A DNA stretch of 44,467 bases from positions 1 to 44,467 of the forward strand of contig CACJEE010000007.1 in assembly GCA_902592345.1 (NCBI GenBank). Reading direction: 5' to 3'. This document shows positions 16,115-24,914 of the stretch, piece after piece. This stretch comes from an uncultured Alphaproteobacteria bacterium. GTDB lineage: Bacteria; Pseudomonadota; Alphaproteobacteria; HIMB59; GCA-002718135. Position 1 is the stretch's first letter. The number at the start of each line of letters is the position of its first letter. Below the pieces are notes generated by a model. That model was not told the DNA's origin. It saw only the letters and a program-made list of their open reading frames with translations, and ran no database searches. Made by a program: the position numbers and the translations under genes.

Positions 16115-17050
16115 CTAAACTTTATATTTTTTTAATAATTTTTGTAAATCAATTAAAAAATTATCTCTTAAATTGGCTAGATTTTTAACAGATTTTTTTT
16201 TGGATTGAATTTTTGTGCCTTCTATGATTTTTTTCTTTAGACTATTTGTTAATTTTGGCGCCTTAAGCTTTGTCCAGGGTAATTTTAAAGCAGGACCAAA
16301 TTGCTCTAGCATATGTTTCATGCCCATTTCACCACCTGCTAAATGAAAAGTTAAAAAAGTGCCCATTAAAGACCATCTCAGACCAGGTCCGTAAATTATG
16401 GCATCATCCAGATCTTTTGTAGATGCAAATCCTTCATTAATTATATGTAATGACTCCCTCCACATAGATTCTTGTAATCGGTCTGATAAATATCCTGGTA
16501 ACTCTTTTTTTAAAATCAGAGTTTTCATACCAATTTTTGTAAAAAACTTATTTGCTTCTAAAATATTTTTTTTTGTTGTTTTTTTGCCTGGCACTATTTC
16601 TACTAAAGGTAAAAGATAAACTGGATTAAAAGGATGCGCTATTAATACTCTTTCAGGATACCTCGCTTTTGATTGTATTCTAGATGGCAATAGTCCTGAT
16701 GAACTAGAAGCAATAATTGAGCTTTTTTTAGCATGAAGACTTATTTCTTTTATGATCCTTATTTTTAATTTCTCATTTTCTGGAGTATTTTCTTGTATTA
16801 AATCTGCATCAGATACAGCTTCTTTTATGGAACTACAAAATTTTAATTGATTATTTATATTAATATTACTTTTATAAAATTTTTTTAATAAAGATTCTGT
16901 CCTTTTGACCTCATCTAATAAAAATTTCTTTTGTTTGTCACTTGGATCAAAAATTTTAATTTTTTTTTTATTAAATAAAAATCTTATAATCCATCCTGTG
17001 CCTATAACTCCAGTTCCAATAACTGCAATTTTATTTATAGAGGATCGCAC
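16115..17050 (-). CDS. cdhA: L-carnitine dehydrogenase
   Basis: 311 aa, 3-hydroxyacyl-CoA-dehydrogenase-like. It oxidises L-carnitine to 3-dehydrocarnitine with NAD+. The Rossmann loop AVIGTGVIGTGW lies at 9-20, QENTPENEKLK near 86-96, the catalytic His139 in IAHPFNPVYLLPLVE, and the segment GPGLRWSLMGTFLTFHLAGG near 225-244 is characteristic of carnitine dehydrogenases rather than fatty-acid enzymes. It is co-transcribed with the dehydrocarnitine-cleaving enzyme (1-base gap), with the betainyl-CoA thioesterase gene divergent just upstream. In some rhizobia the dehydrogenase and thioesterase are fused; here they are separate. Confidence 0.92.
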   Translation of the reverse strand: MRSSINKIAVIGTGVIGTGWIIRFLFNKKKIKIFDPSDKQKKFLLDEVKRTESLLKKFYKSNININNQLKFCSSIKEAVSDADLIQENTPENEKLKIRIIKEISLHAKKSSIIASSSSGLLPSRIQSKARYPERVLIAHPFNPVYLLPLVEIVPGKKTTKKNILEANKFFTKIGMKTLILKKELPGYLSDRLQESMWRESLHIINEGFASTKDLDDAIIYGPGLRWSLMGTFLTFHLAGGEMGMKHMLEQFGPALKLPWTKLKAPKLTNSLKKKIIEGTKIQSKKKSVKNLANLRDNFLIDLQKLLKKYKV

Positions 17051-17051
17051 C

Positions 17052-17942
17052 TTAAAATTGTTTTTTGAGGTTTAATTTTTTTCTTGCTTGTTCTGGGTTA
17101 AGAATTTTTGCACCAAGATCACTTATGATTCTTGATGCTTTTTCAACTAATTGAGCATTTGTTGCAAGCACACCTTTTTCTAAATATAAATTATCTTCTA
17201 ATCCTACTCTTACGTTACCACCTAATATAACAGATTGTGCAACCATAGGCATTTGATGTCTTCCAATGCCAAATCCAGCCCAGTTAGCGTCATCCGGTAT
17301 CATATCTGCCATGACTTTCATTGAAGCTGTATTTGCAGGTGACCCCCAAGGTATTCCTAAACAAATTTGATATAATGGAGGTGAATCAACTAAACCTTCT
17401 TTATAAAGCTGATTAGCAAACCATAAATGACCCATTTCAAAAGCCTCCATTTCTGGTTTTATTCCTAAGTCTTGCATTTTTTTTGCTGCAGCTCTCAATT
17501 GAACTGGCGTATGAATAAAAGTCATGTTTGAGTCACCAAAATTTAATGACCCACAGTCTAGTGTGCAAATTTCAGGTAATAATTCTTCAACATGCTCGAG
17601 TCTGTCTAAAGCATGTATCATATCTGTGTTTGGACCAACTGGATTGAGTGGATCTTTTCCTTCTCCAACTTCAAAATCACCTCCCATGCCAGTTGTAAAA
17701 TTAATAATTACATCAGTATCTGAAGATCGAATTCTATCTGCAACCTCTTTGTAGTATTCTAATTTCCTACTTGGTTTGCCATTATTTTCCCTTACATGAA
17801 TATGCGCAACTGCAGCTCCTGCCTTAGCAGCTTCAATAGATGCTTCAGCTATTTGTTTAGGAGTTATTGGAAGGTCTGGATGTTTACTTACAGTATCGCC
17901 AGATCCAGTTACAGCACAACTAATTACAACTTCATTATTCAT
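17052..17942 (-). CDS. cdhC: 3-Dehydrocarnitine:acetyl-CoA trimethylamine transferase (BKACE family)
   Basis: 296 aa, beta-keto acid cleavage enzyme. It cleaves 3-dehydrocarnitine with acetyl-CoA to acetoacetate and betainyl-CoA. Zinc ligands His47 and His49 are visible in [24 protein letters not shown] near 80-90, the [11 protein letters not shown] segment near 163-173 and [10 protein letters not shown] near 197-206 are family signatures; the acidic zinc ligand expected near residue 230 appears shifted or replaced around [10 protein letters not shown], which supplies Glu. Adjacent carnitine dehydrogenase and betainyl-CoA thioesterase genes fix the substrate class with good confidence. It is the first gene of a minus-strand operon, 43 bases from the divergent cdhB. 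Confidence 0.92.
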   Translation of the reverse strand: MNNEVVISCAVTGSGDTVSKHPDLPITPKQIAEASIEAAKAGAAVAHIHVRENNGKPSRKLEYYKEVADRIRSSDTDVIINFTTGMGGDFEVGEGKDPLNPVGPNTDMIHALDRLEHVEELLPEICTLDCGSLNFGDSNMTFIHTPVQLRAAAKKMQDLGIKPEMEAFEMGHLWFANQLYKEGLVDSPPLYQICLGIPWGSPANTASMKVMADMIPDDANWAGFGIGRHQMPMVAQSVILGGNVRVGLEDNLYLEKGVLATNAQLVEKASRIISDLGAKILNPEQARKKLNLKKQF

Positions 17943-17985
17943 TTTTGTTAAAAAATGATGTATCTCAGTTATAGGAAATTAACAA

Positions 17986-18453
17986 GTGTCTATATATCTA
18001 AAAACAGGAAAAGTGCTCCCTGAGTGGACTGACTACAATGGCCATATGAATTTGGCATTTTATATTCATCTTTTTGACTCTTCATGGGAAGTATTATTAG
18101 AGAAGTTTAACATTGGAGAAAATTCAGCAAAGAATGAAAAAAGAACTACATTTGCTGTAGAGTCTCATACTACCTATGATATGGAAGTAAAAGTTGGTGA
18201 TGAAGTAGATATGAATCTAATATTTTTTGATTTTGATAAGAAAAGATTAGTTTACAAATTAGAAATGATACACAAAAAAGAAAAATATTTAGCATCCACT
18301 ACTGAGGTTTGCTCCTTATATGTTGATTTAAATTCAAGAAGAGTTACTGAGTTTGAGAATAATAAAAGAGAATTAATTCAATCTTTTGTTGATGAAAATA
18401 AAGATAAATTTAATTCAGAAAACCTACATTTAATAAATAAGTTAAAAAAATAA
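17986..18453 (+). CDS. cdhB: Betainyl-CoA thioesterase (hotdog fold)
   Basis: 155 aa, 4-hydroxybenzoyl-CoA-thioesterase-like hotdog protein. PEWTDYNGHMNLAFYIHLFD at residues 12-31 contains the usual active-site region (Asp/Asn-Gly-His-Met-Asn). It would hydrolyse betainyl-CoA to glycine betaine and CoA, completing carnitine to betaine. The GTG start is supported by AGGAAA at 17973-17978, 7 bases upstream. It is divergent from cdhC across a 43-base spacer that must hold both promoters, suggesting joint control. A stand-alone length of about 155 aa fits CdhB of pseudomonads. Confidence 0.88.
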   Translation: MSIYLKTGKVLPEWTDYNGHMNLAFYIHLFDSSWEVLLEKFNIGENSAKNEKRTTFAVESHTTYDMEVKVGDEVDMNLIFFDFDKKRLVYKLEMIHKKEKYLASTTEVCSLYVDLNSRRVTEFENNKRELIQSFVDENKDKFNSENLHLINKLKK

Positions 18454-18454
18454 A

Positions 18455-19024
18455 CTAAAGACCTAGATAAACGTGTTTGTGCGGCTCTCTATTAAATATT
18501 CTGTGAACCATAGGTATAAATTCTTCTAATTTAATAGTATCGTAATTTGGATCAAAAGAGTTTTGATCGTATGTTTCACAAAAATTTATAGTATCTTTAT
18601 AAAATGGATGACCTATAAATTTCTCCCTTAAATTTCTATCACTTCCATAATGGTGGTTATAATAATATGCTTGAAACAATCCATGTTGTTGAACTATCCA
18701 ATGAGTTTTTTCTGAAACAAAGGGTCTTAAAACTGCAGCAGAAATTTCCGAATGATTTAATGGTGCTATTTCATCACCAATATCATGTAAAAGAGAAGCA
18801 ACAACCATCTCCTCATCTGCCTTATCTCTAAGGGCTCTTGAAGCAGCTTGTAAGGAATGCTCTAATCTTGAAACTTGATATCCACCAAGTGATGAGTCAA
18901 GATTCTTTAATATTCTAATTACCCGATCTGCCGTTCCTTCAATATATTTATCTTCAAATTTTGCGAGAAGATCATAATCTTCCTTATCACCATCTTTCAT
19001 CTCAACAAATTTTACTTTTTCCAT
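18455..19024 (-). CDS. HD-domain protein, PhnZ/TmpB-like mixed-valent diiron oxygenase candidate
   Basis: 189 aa. Predicted metal ligands are His56 (RLEHSLQ), His80-Asp81 (LLHDIG), His91 (PLNHSEI), His114 (VQQHGLF) and Asp153 (ETYDQNS). That is the six-ligand set of diiron HD proteins, with the first two spaced 24 residues as in PhnZ. The QLEHSLQ/ADEEMVVASLLHD region is strikingly PhnZ-like. PhnZ-type enzymes cleave hydroxylated aminophosphonates; TmpB yields glycine betaine from the trimethylated one. The alternative is a nucleotide phosphohydrolase. It is the last gene of the operon aminotransferase-MFS-GNAT-HD, under a predicted BetI-like operator, and next to cdhB, which also forms betaine. 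Confidence 0.8.
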   Translation of the reverse strand: MEKVKFVEMKDGDKEDYDLLAKFEDKYIEGTADRVIRILKNLDSSLGGYQVSRLEHSLQAASRALRDKADEEMVVASLLHDIGDEIAPLNHSEISAAVLRPFVSEKTHWIVQQHGLFQAYYYNHHYGSDRNLREKFIGHPFYKDTINFCETYDQNSFDPNYDTIKLEEFIPMVHRIFNREPHKHVYLGL

Positions 19025-19025
19025 C

Positions 19026-19475
19026 TTAAATCTCTAAATAATAATTATAATATTCTGTGTCTCTTTTATAATCAAGTGATACATATAAAGACTGTGCTTT
19101 TTTATTATTTATGGCAGTAGATAATTCAACTATTTTCATTCTTTTTTTAACAGCATAATCTTTTGCTTTTAACATAAGCATTCTACCATAACCTAATCTT
19201 CTATATTTTTTTTCAACATAAAGGTCATATAAAATTAATTTTTTATTAATATTCAATGAATCAAAGGTTTCGTATAGCTGAACAAATCCAGCTGCTTCTA
19301 ATGATTTTGAGTAACAAATAAAAATAGTAGATTCTTTATTTAAAATTCTTTGCTTAATATAATTAGTTGATGCTTTTATGTTTGATTTATATTTATAAAA
19401 TTGTCTATACAAATCAAATAAGTGCCCAACATCTTTAATGTGTTTAGAAGTTGCTTTTATAATTTTAATTCTCAT
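19026..19475 (-). CDS. GNAT-family N-acetyltransferase
   Basis: 149 aa, single GNAT domain. The acetyl-CoA loop is visible as LYVEKKYRRLGYGRMLMLKA (residues about 86-105), followed by STAINNKKAQSLYVSLDYKRD, the usual last strands. It would transfer an acetyl group to an amine. The stop-start overlap with the MFS gene is 4 bases and it is 1 base from the HD gene. Acetylating a polyamine or amine imported or exported by the MFS neighbour is a reasonable guess, not shown. Confidence 0.85.
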   Translation of the reverse strand: MRIKIIKATSKHIKDVGHLFDLYRQFYKYKSNIKASTNYIKQRILNKESTIFICYSKSLEAAGFVQLYETFDSLNINKKLILYDLYVEKKYRRLGYGRMLMLKAKDYAVKKRMKIVELSTAINNKKAQSLYVSLDYKRDTEYYNYYLEI

Positions 19476-20647
19476 TTTTTAAATAATGATCTTATTATTC
19501 CGAACATTATACAAACAATTACAAAACTTGACAAAGTATAAATAAATCCAGGGTTTCCATATATGTTCATATTAAATCCAACTATAATGGGCCCTAAATA
19601 TTCCCCTAATTCATAAATAATTATAAATAGTGATGTAGCAAAAGCTATATCAGTTACATTAATCCTCTCCCCTAAATAAGCGAGTGTTACAGTATAAAGG
19701 CTCGTAGATGCAAATCCACTTATCATTAAAGCAAAAATAATTAGATATGGATTTGAATTAGAAAAGTTTAATAACATCAACCAACAAATATGAGAGAATA
19801 GTAGTAAAAAAATAATTATTCTTTTGCTAAAATTATCAGATAAAGCTCCTATAAAAGGCTGACAGAGTACGCCAAATATTCCGCCTATAAATATATACAA
19901 ACCAATTTGTTTATCCGTAAAAAAATCATTAATCATAAAAGCAGGGAACAAAGCTAAAAAAGAAGAGTCTTCTATTCCTGCACAAAATATAGCAAAAAAT
20001 ACAAAAGGTGATATTGCAAGTATTGAAAATTTCATTTTAGAAGATTGTTCTGGAATAATAACTTGGTTAACATATTTTTTAATACTTATTAGGCTTATAA
20101 TTTTAAATCCTACTAGTATCATGCATACTATTAAAGGTATCCTGCTAGATGTTCCAAGCACTCCAACAATCAATGGACCAAGTGCCAAACCTGTTGTTAC
20201 AGATGAGTTATAAATACCTATAGATTTACCTCTATTAGAATTATTAGATACAATATTAACCCAAGTATCCATTGTCATCCATGTTAGACCGCCCATAATA
20301 CCAAATATAAAAAAACACATTGATAAATTGATTGGATGAAAAAACTCAAGCATTAATATGATACATAAGCCTTGAGTTATCGCTGATATAAAAATTATTT
20401 TATAAAAACCAAATTTTTTTAAAAGTTTAGTGACAAAAAATCCTGAGAATATTAGTCCTAATGGACCAAAAGAGGCGATAGAACCAATCAAAAATTCTGA
20501 ATAACCTGCATATTTCTGAAGTATAACTAATACAGTATAAAAATAACTAATTATTATTCCTGTACAAAAAGCAACTAATGATAAATATTTTATACTTGAG
20601 TTTACAATATTGAAGTCTAAATAGTTTTTTAAACTATTTAGAATCAT
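19472..20647 (-). CDS. MFS transporter
   Basis: 391 aa with about twelve hydrophobic segments. The loop after helix 2 (FVTKLLKKFGFYK) and IGIYNSSVTTGLALGPLIVG in helix 5 match the major facilitator pattern, as does QPFIGALSDNFSKR in the second half. It is a drug-efflux/YcaD-like member by general look. It overlaps its upstream aminotransferase gene and downstream acetyltransferase gene by 4 bases each (ATGA), so all are one operon. The substrate is probably an amine, amino acid or product of the aminotransferase. Confidence 0.85.
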   Translation of the reverse strand: MILNSLKNYLDFNIVNSSIKYLSLVAFCTGIIISYFYTVLVILQKYAGYSEFLIGSIASFGPLGLIFSGFFVTKLLKKFGFYKIIFISAITQGLCIILMLEFFHPINLSMCFFIFGIMGGLTWMTMDTWVNIVSNNSNRGKSIGIYNSSVTTGLALGPLIVGVLGTSSRIPLIVCMILVGFKIISLISIKKYVNQVIIPEQSSKMKFSILAISPFVFFAIFCAGIEDSSFLALFPAFMINDFFTDKQIGLYIFIGGIFGVLCQPFIGALSDNFSKRIIIFLLLFSHICWLMLLNFSNSNPYLIIFALMISGFASTSLYTVTLAYLGERINVTDIAFATSLFIIIYELGEYLGPIIVGFNMNIYGNPGFIYTLSSFVIVCIMFGIIRSLFKK

Positions 20648-22026
20648 TTAGTTTGAGACCAGAGCCCCTCGTTTTTTAATTGGTCAATAGTGTTTGAAAT
20701 TGCTTGATATAACTTTTCAGTAAGCTCATTAATTTGTTCTTTATTTATAATCAGAGCAGGTGAGAGTACGCAAATATGATAAAGAGGTCTAATTATAAGA
20801 CCTAATTTAATGGATTCTTCATCAATTCTAGATCCTATTGCTTTATCTAAAACTAGTGCTTCCTTGCTGTCTTTATTAATAACACATTCAATACCAGCCA
20901 TTAGACCCTTACCTCGTATATCTCCCACTATTGGTAGTTCATACAATGAGTGAAGTTTTTCAAAAAAATAGGGTTCAATTTCTTTTACATGTTCTAATAT
21001 CTTGTCTCTTTTAAGAATTTCTATATTTTTTAGTGCAGCGGCACAACATGCTGGATGTCCAGAGTAGGTATATCCATGAAAAAACAAAGATGAGTCATCT
21101 TTTAAATCAGCTATCAATTTATTTGAAAACAACACTGCTCCTAAAGGTAAATAACCTGATGTAATACCTTTTGCACAAGTGATAATATCTGGCACAACAC
21201 CAAAAATTTCTTCTGAGGAAAAAAAATGACCAAGCCGTCCAAATCCAGTAACTACTTCATCAGCTATAAAAATAATTTGATTTTTTTTACATACATCATA
21301 AATTTTTTTAAAATATCCATCAGGAGGCACAATACACCCTCCAGATGCAAGCACAGGTTCAGCGATAAAAGCTGCAACATTTTCAGCACCAAGTTCTTCA
21401 ATTTTTTGTTCGAATTCTTTTACTAGTTCATTGCAAAATTCTTCAACAGTTTGATCTTTTTTTCTTCTATAAGGTAAAGGTGAACTTAAATGATGAATAA
21501 AATTTTTTTCAAAATCAAAACTATTTTTTTCTCTGTCCTTACCAGTAATTGATCCAGTTAAATAGGTGCTACCATGGTAAGCTTTATCCCTTGTAATAAT
21601 ATGTTTTTTATTTGGTCTGCCCAATATATTGTTATAAAACATTACAAATCTTAGTGCTGTTTCATTGGCTGTTGATCCGTCAGAGGTAAAAAAAACTGTA
21701 TTTAAATCTCCTGGAGATAGATCTGCTAGTACTGAGGCTAATTCTGCAGAAACTTCATTTGACTCAGAAAAAGGACTACAGTAATCCATTTTTTCAATCT
21801 GATTTTTAATTGCTTCTCCAATTTCTTTATTTCCATGACCAATATTATTACACCACATTCCACCTGGGCCATCGATGAATTTATTACCATTTTCATCATA
21901 CAAATAGATATTATCAGATTTAGTTATTAATTTTCTATTATAAGTACCTCTACTATTAAAATCTTCATAAGGATGAAGTACCAGTTTATCTTTTTCATAA
22001 ATTTCTGAGATATAATCATTTTTCAT
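20644..22026 (-). CDS. Class III aminotransferase (putrescine/GABA/taurine:pyruvate type)
   Basis: 460 aa PLP-dependent omega-aminotransferase. GGMWCNNIGHGNKEI near residue 55, the phosphate-binding SDGSTANETALRF near 114, AYHGSTY near 149, the acidic PLP ligand in FIADEVVTGFGRLG near 254 and the Schiff-base lysine in CAKGITSGYLPLG near 285 are all present. Length and motifs match SpuC-like putrescine:pyruvate and related transaminases, which convert terminal amines to aldehydes. It is the first gene of a four-gene minus-strand operon and has the 16-bp palindrome 22 bases before its ATG. With the polyamine importer and PuuA/PuuB genes nearby, putrescine or a derivative is the likely substrate. 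Confidence 0.88.
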   Translation of the reverse strand: MKNDYISEIYEKDKLVLHPYEDFNSRGTYNRKLITKSDNIYLYDENGNKFIDGPGGMWCNNIGHGNKEIGEAIKNQIEKMDYCSPFSESNEVSAELASVLADLSPGDLNTVFFTSDGSTANETALRFVMFYNNILGRPNKKHIITRDKAYHGSTYLTGSITGKDREKNSFDFEKNFIHHLSSPLPYRRKKDQTVEEFCNELVKEFEQKIEELGAENVAAFIAEPVLASGGCIVPPDGYFKKIYDVCKKNQIIFIADEVVTGFGRLGHFFSSEEIFGVVPDIITCAKGITSGYLPLGAVLFSNKLIADLKDDSSLFFHGYTYSGHPACCAAALKNIEILKRDKILEHVKEIEPYFFEKLHSLYELPIVGDIRGKGLMAGIECVINKDSKEALVLDKAIGSRIDEESIKLGLIIRPLYHICVLSPALIINKEQINELTEKLYQAISNTIDQLKNEGLWSQTK

Positions 22027-22048
22027 TATAAAAATACAGTATCATTCG

Positions 22049-22064
22049 CTGAATAAGCATTCAA
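22049..22064. promoter_or_regulatory. Predicted operator of the BetI-like TetR regulator (aminotransferase promoter)
   Basis: CTGAATAAGCATTCAA; on the minus strand TTGAATGCTTATTCAG, one mismatch from a perfect TTGAAT-N4-ATTCAA palindrome. It lies 22 bases before the aminotransferase ATG. Including flanks, 20 bases (TTTCATTGAATGCTTATTCA) are identical to the site at 41274-41289, in the same orientation relative to the downstream gene. Confidence 0.7.
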
Positions 22065-22083
22065 TGAAAATTGTATATTTTTA

Positions 22084-22860
22084 TTACTTATCTTGCCATT
22101 TAGGATCAGTTTTTTTCACAAATGAAGATGCTCCTTCTTTTAAATCTTGACTGCCATAGACTTTTTTAACAGTTTCTAACGATCTTAGAATTTCAAAAGA
22201 AGGTATTTCTTTTTCATTTTCTGTTTCACGCAAAACTTCTTTAATTGAAGAATAAATTAAATTAGGTCCATTTGAAATTTTTTCTGCTATTTCCCAAGCT
22301 CTTTTTAATAACTCATCTTTATTAACAATTTCATTAATCAAACCCCAATGCTTAGCTTCTTTTGTATCCATCCATCTTCCAGTCATTAAAAACTCTACTG
22401 CTACGTGATAAGGAATTCTTCTTCTTAATTTTATTGTAGCAGCATCTGCAACAACTCCTACATTAATTTCAGGTAATGCAAATGTTGCATGTTCAGAAGC
22501 TATTATAATATCTGCTGAAATCATTATTTCAAAACCGCCACCACAAGCAATACCATTTATAGCAGCAATAATAGGTTTGTTCATATTTGGTAATTCTTGC
22601 AAACCACCAAATCCTCCTACACCATAATCAGCATCCGCTGCTTCTCCTTCATTAACAGCCTTAAGATCCCATCCTGCTGAAAAAAATTTTTCTCCGCCAC
22701 CAGTAATAATAGCTACTTTAAGATTAGGGTTATCTCTAAAATCAGAAAATATATTACCTAAAATTATGCTTGTCTTAGCATCAATAGCATTAGCTTTTGG
22801 TCTATCAATTGTAACTTCAAGAATTGAGTCTATAATTTTAGTTTTGATTGGTTCGCTCAT
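22084..22860 (-). CDS. caiD: Carnitinyl-CoA dehydratase/crotonobetainyl-CoA hydratase-like (crotonase family)
   Basis: 258 aa, close by eye to E. coli CaiD. It shares ILEVTIDRPKANAIDAKTS, AIITGGGEKFFSAGWDLKA and a C-terminal KKTDPKWQ. Catalytic-type glutamates sit in GGGFEI and LPEINVG. The region after it (VVADAATIKLRRRIP) departs from the CaiD PDSGG segment, so substrate preference may differ somewhat. It would hydrate crotonobetainyl-CoA to carnitinyl-CoA or the reverse. It is the last of six minus-strand genes and overlaps the acyl-CoA ligase gene by 4 bases. With the acyl-CoA dehydrogenase and ligase it makes a complete CoA-dependent gamma-butyrobetaine to carnitine route. Confidence 0.85.
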   Translation of the reverse strand: MSEPIKTKIIDSILEVTIDRPKANAIDAKTSIILGNIFSDFRDNPNLKVAIITGGGEKFFSAGWDLKAVNEGEAADADYGVGGFGGLQELPNMNKPIIAAINGIACGGGFEIMISADIIIASEHATFALPEINVGVVADAATIKLRRRIPYHVAVEFLMTGRWMDTKEAKHWGLINEIVNKDELLKRAWEIAEKISNGPNLIYSSIKEVLRETENEKEIPSFEILRSLETVKKVYGSQDLKEGASSFVKKTDPKWQDK

Positions 22861-24914
22861 AATTCTTCAAAATAATGTATTAGTGCATCTACTGCAAACA
22901 CACCTTTATTTTTTTTACAAACTATTAGTGGATTAATTTCTATTTCGTGTAATTTATTGATATTTTTTTCAGCAAATTTAGATAGTGAAAGTATTACTTT
23001 AATTAAACTATCTATATCCGCTCTATCTTGATTTCTGTAACCAAATAATATCTTACCTATTTTCATATTTTTTAATTCATTTTGAATATCTTTTTTTGTT
23101 AATGGTAATAATAAAGTTTTAGTCTCTCTAATTAGTTCTGCATAAATTCCTCCTGCGCCAATTATTATTACAGGACCAAATTCATCATCAATTTTAATTC
23201 CTACTAAAATTTCTATTAGTGAATCTTTGATCATTTTCTCTAATAAAATTTGATTTTTAAATTTTTTTGTTTTGGACACTAATTCATTAATATTTTTAAT
23301 ATTAGTTATGACACCATTATGTTCAGATTTGTGAAAAATTTGGTTTGAGTGAATTTTAGCAACTAATGGAAAACCAATTTTAGCACTATCTTTTTTTAAT
23401 TTAATTTTATTAGAAATTATTCCTTTAGGGGTTTTAATTCCAATTTTTTTTAGAAATTTTTTTGACTCAAATTCAGAGTAAGTTTTAATATTTTTATTCT
23501 TCTTCTTCTTTATTTTATAGTTTTTTACAGCAGATTCATTCTTCCAAATACTTCCAATTTCTATTGCTTTTTTAATTGTGAATAAAGCCTCTTTCATTCC
23601 TTGAAGAGGTGAAATTCCATTATTAATACATTTATCTCTAATATGTTTTGGCATTGTGTCTGATAATGAAGAGATGAGGCTTCCATTTTTATATTTTTTT
23701 GCAACTTTTATAAATTTATCAACTATTGCATCCCACTCATCAGTATCGCATTTTTCCATATTTGGAAAATCAAGCATTAGGCTTATTGAACTAAAATTAT
23801 TTTTAAAAAAAATTTTGAATGTTTTTTCAATATTATCAGGATCATTCCAGTTATATGTTTGCATATCGAAAGGATTAGAAACTATTACACCTGGATGATT
23901 TACTTTTTGTAGATCGGTTTTAATTTGTGGTTTAATTTTTCCAAATTTTAAATTTAAAGCTTCTGCAGCATCTCCTAGCATTGCCATATCTCCACCTGAG
24001 GGACCCATAATTGATATTTGATCATTTGAGATAACCCCATGGGTATGAAAATATTTAAGTAACTCAGTAAGTTCTGATAAAGTTTCACATCTGGCAACTC
24101 CCATTCTTTTAAATAAAGCATCATAAATATTTTCTTTGCCACTTAATGAACCTGTATGAGTTAAGATTGTCTCGGATGCAACTTTAGATCTCCCAACTTT
24201 TACTATCGCTATTGGGATTTTTTTTTCTTTGGAGTTTTTTAAAACTCTAATTAGTTTATTAATGCTAGTAAAACCCTCAGCATATATACCTATTGCAGTA
24301 ACTCTTTTATCTTTTAGAGCATATTCAATTGTATCCTCGATACTTATCTTGGCCTGATTTCCTAATGATATGATATATCCTATTGGAAGAGATCTGTGAT
24401 TAAAGCTAATTGTGTTTCCAATAGTTCCACTTTGACAAATAATAGCTACACCTTTGTTTGAATGACTACCTGCAACTTGATCTGACCATACTGAAACTTT
24501 ATCAAAGTAATTAATAAATCCATAGCAATTAGGACCTAAAAAAGGAGTTTTTCCAGAATTGGCTAATAATTTTTTTGTTTTTTCTTTGCCTTCTAAATTA
24601 TTTAATTCTGAAAATCTTGAAGCTAAGCATACAGCTCCTCCAGCACCCATATCAGAAATATCTTTCATTAATTTAATTGTCAAATCATTTGAAACTGCAA
24701 TATAAACACAATCAGGGATTGATGGTAAGTCAGCTAAACTTTTATAATATTTCTTTTTTTTTGAACTGCTTCTTTTAGGATTGATGTGCCAAATTTTTCC
24801 CTTAAAGCCAATCTTTATATTTTCATCAAAAACAAAATCAGCCCAGTAACCACCAATTATTGCAAGTTTTTTTGGTCTAAATAATTTACTTAAGTTCACA
24901 AAATTAAGCCCCAA
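22857..24914 (-). CDS. ADP-forming acyl-CoA synthetase (acetate-CoA ligase/ACD superfamily), fused subunits
   Basis: 685 aa. A CoA-binding Rossmann domain (about 1-130) is followed by a succinyl-CoA-ligase-like region with CQSGTIGNTISF and the phospho-histidine in LTHTGSLSG near residue 254. A C-terminal ATP-grasp part (about 470-685) holds FPLVAKIHSNQIFHKSEHNG and EINPLIVC. So alpha and beta parts are in one chain. The family makes acyl-CoA from acid, CoA and ATP. Here it takes the place expected for CaiC or another betaine-CoA ligase, between caiD and an acyl-CoA dehydrogenase. A gamma-butyrobetaine or carnitine substrate is inferred from context only. Confidence 0.85.
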   Translation of the reverse strand: MGLNFVNLSKLFRPKKLAIIGGYWADFVFDENIKIGFKGKIWHINPKRSSSKKKKYYKSLADLPSIPDCVYIAVSNDLTIKLMKDISDMGAGGAVCLASRFSELNNLEGKEKTKKLLANSGKTPFLGPNCYGFINYFDKVSVWSDQVAGSHSNKGVAIICQSGTIGNTISFNHRSLPIGYIISLGNQAKISIEDTIEYALKDKRVTAIGIYAEGFTSINKLIRVLKNSKEKKIPIAIVKVGRSKVASETILTHTGSLSGKENIYDALFKRMGVARCETLSELTELLKYFHTHGVISNDQISIMGPSGGDMAMLGDAAEALNLKFGKIKPQIKTDLQKVNHPGVIVSNPFDMQTYNWNDPDNIEKTFKIFFKNNFSSISLMLDFPNMEKCDTDEWDAIVDKFIKVAKKYKNGSLISSLSDTMPKHIRDKCINNGISPLQGMKEALFTIKKAIEIGSIWKNESAVKNYKIKKKKNKNIKTYSEFESKKFLKKIGIKTPKGIISNKIKLKKDSAKIGFPLVAKIHSNQIFHKSEHNGVITNIKNINELVSKTKKFKNQILLEKMIKDSLIEILVGIKIDDEFGPVIIIGAGGIYAELIRETKTLLLPLTKKDIQNELKNMKIGKILFGYRNQDRADIDSLIKVILSLSKFAEKNINKLHEIEINPLIVCKKNKGVFAVDALIHYFEEL

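Noticed and set aside
23815-23830. TTGAATGTTTTTTCAA, near match to the palindrome
   Set aside because: Inside the acyl-CoA ligase coding region, one arm imperfect, far from any start; expected occasionally in AT-rich DNA.
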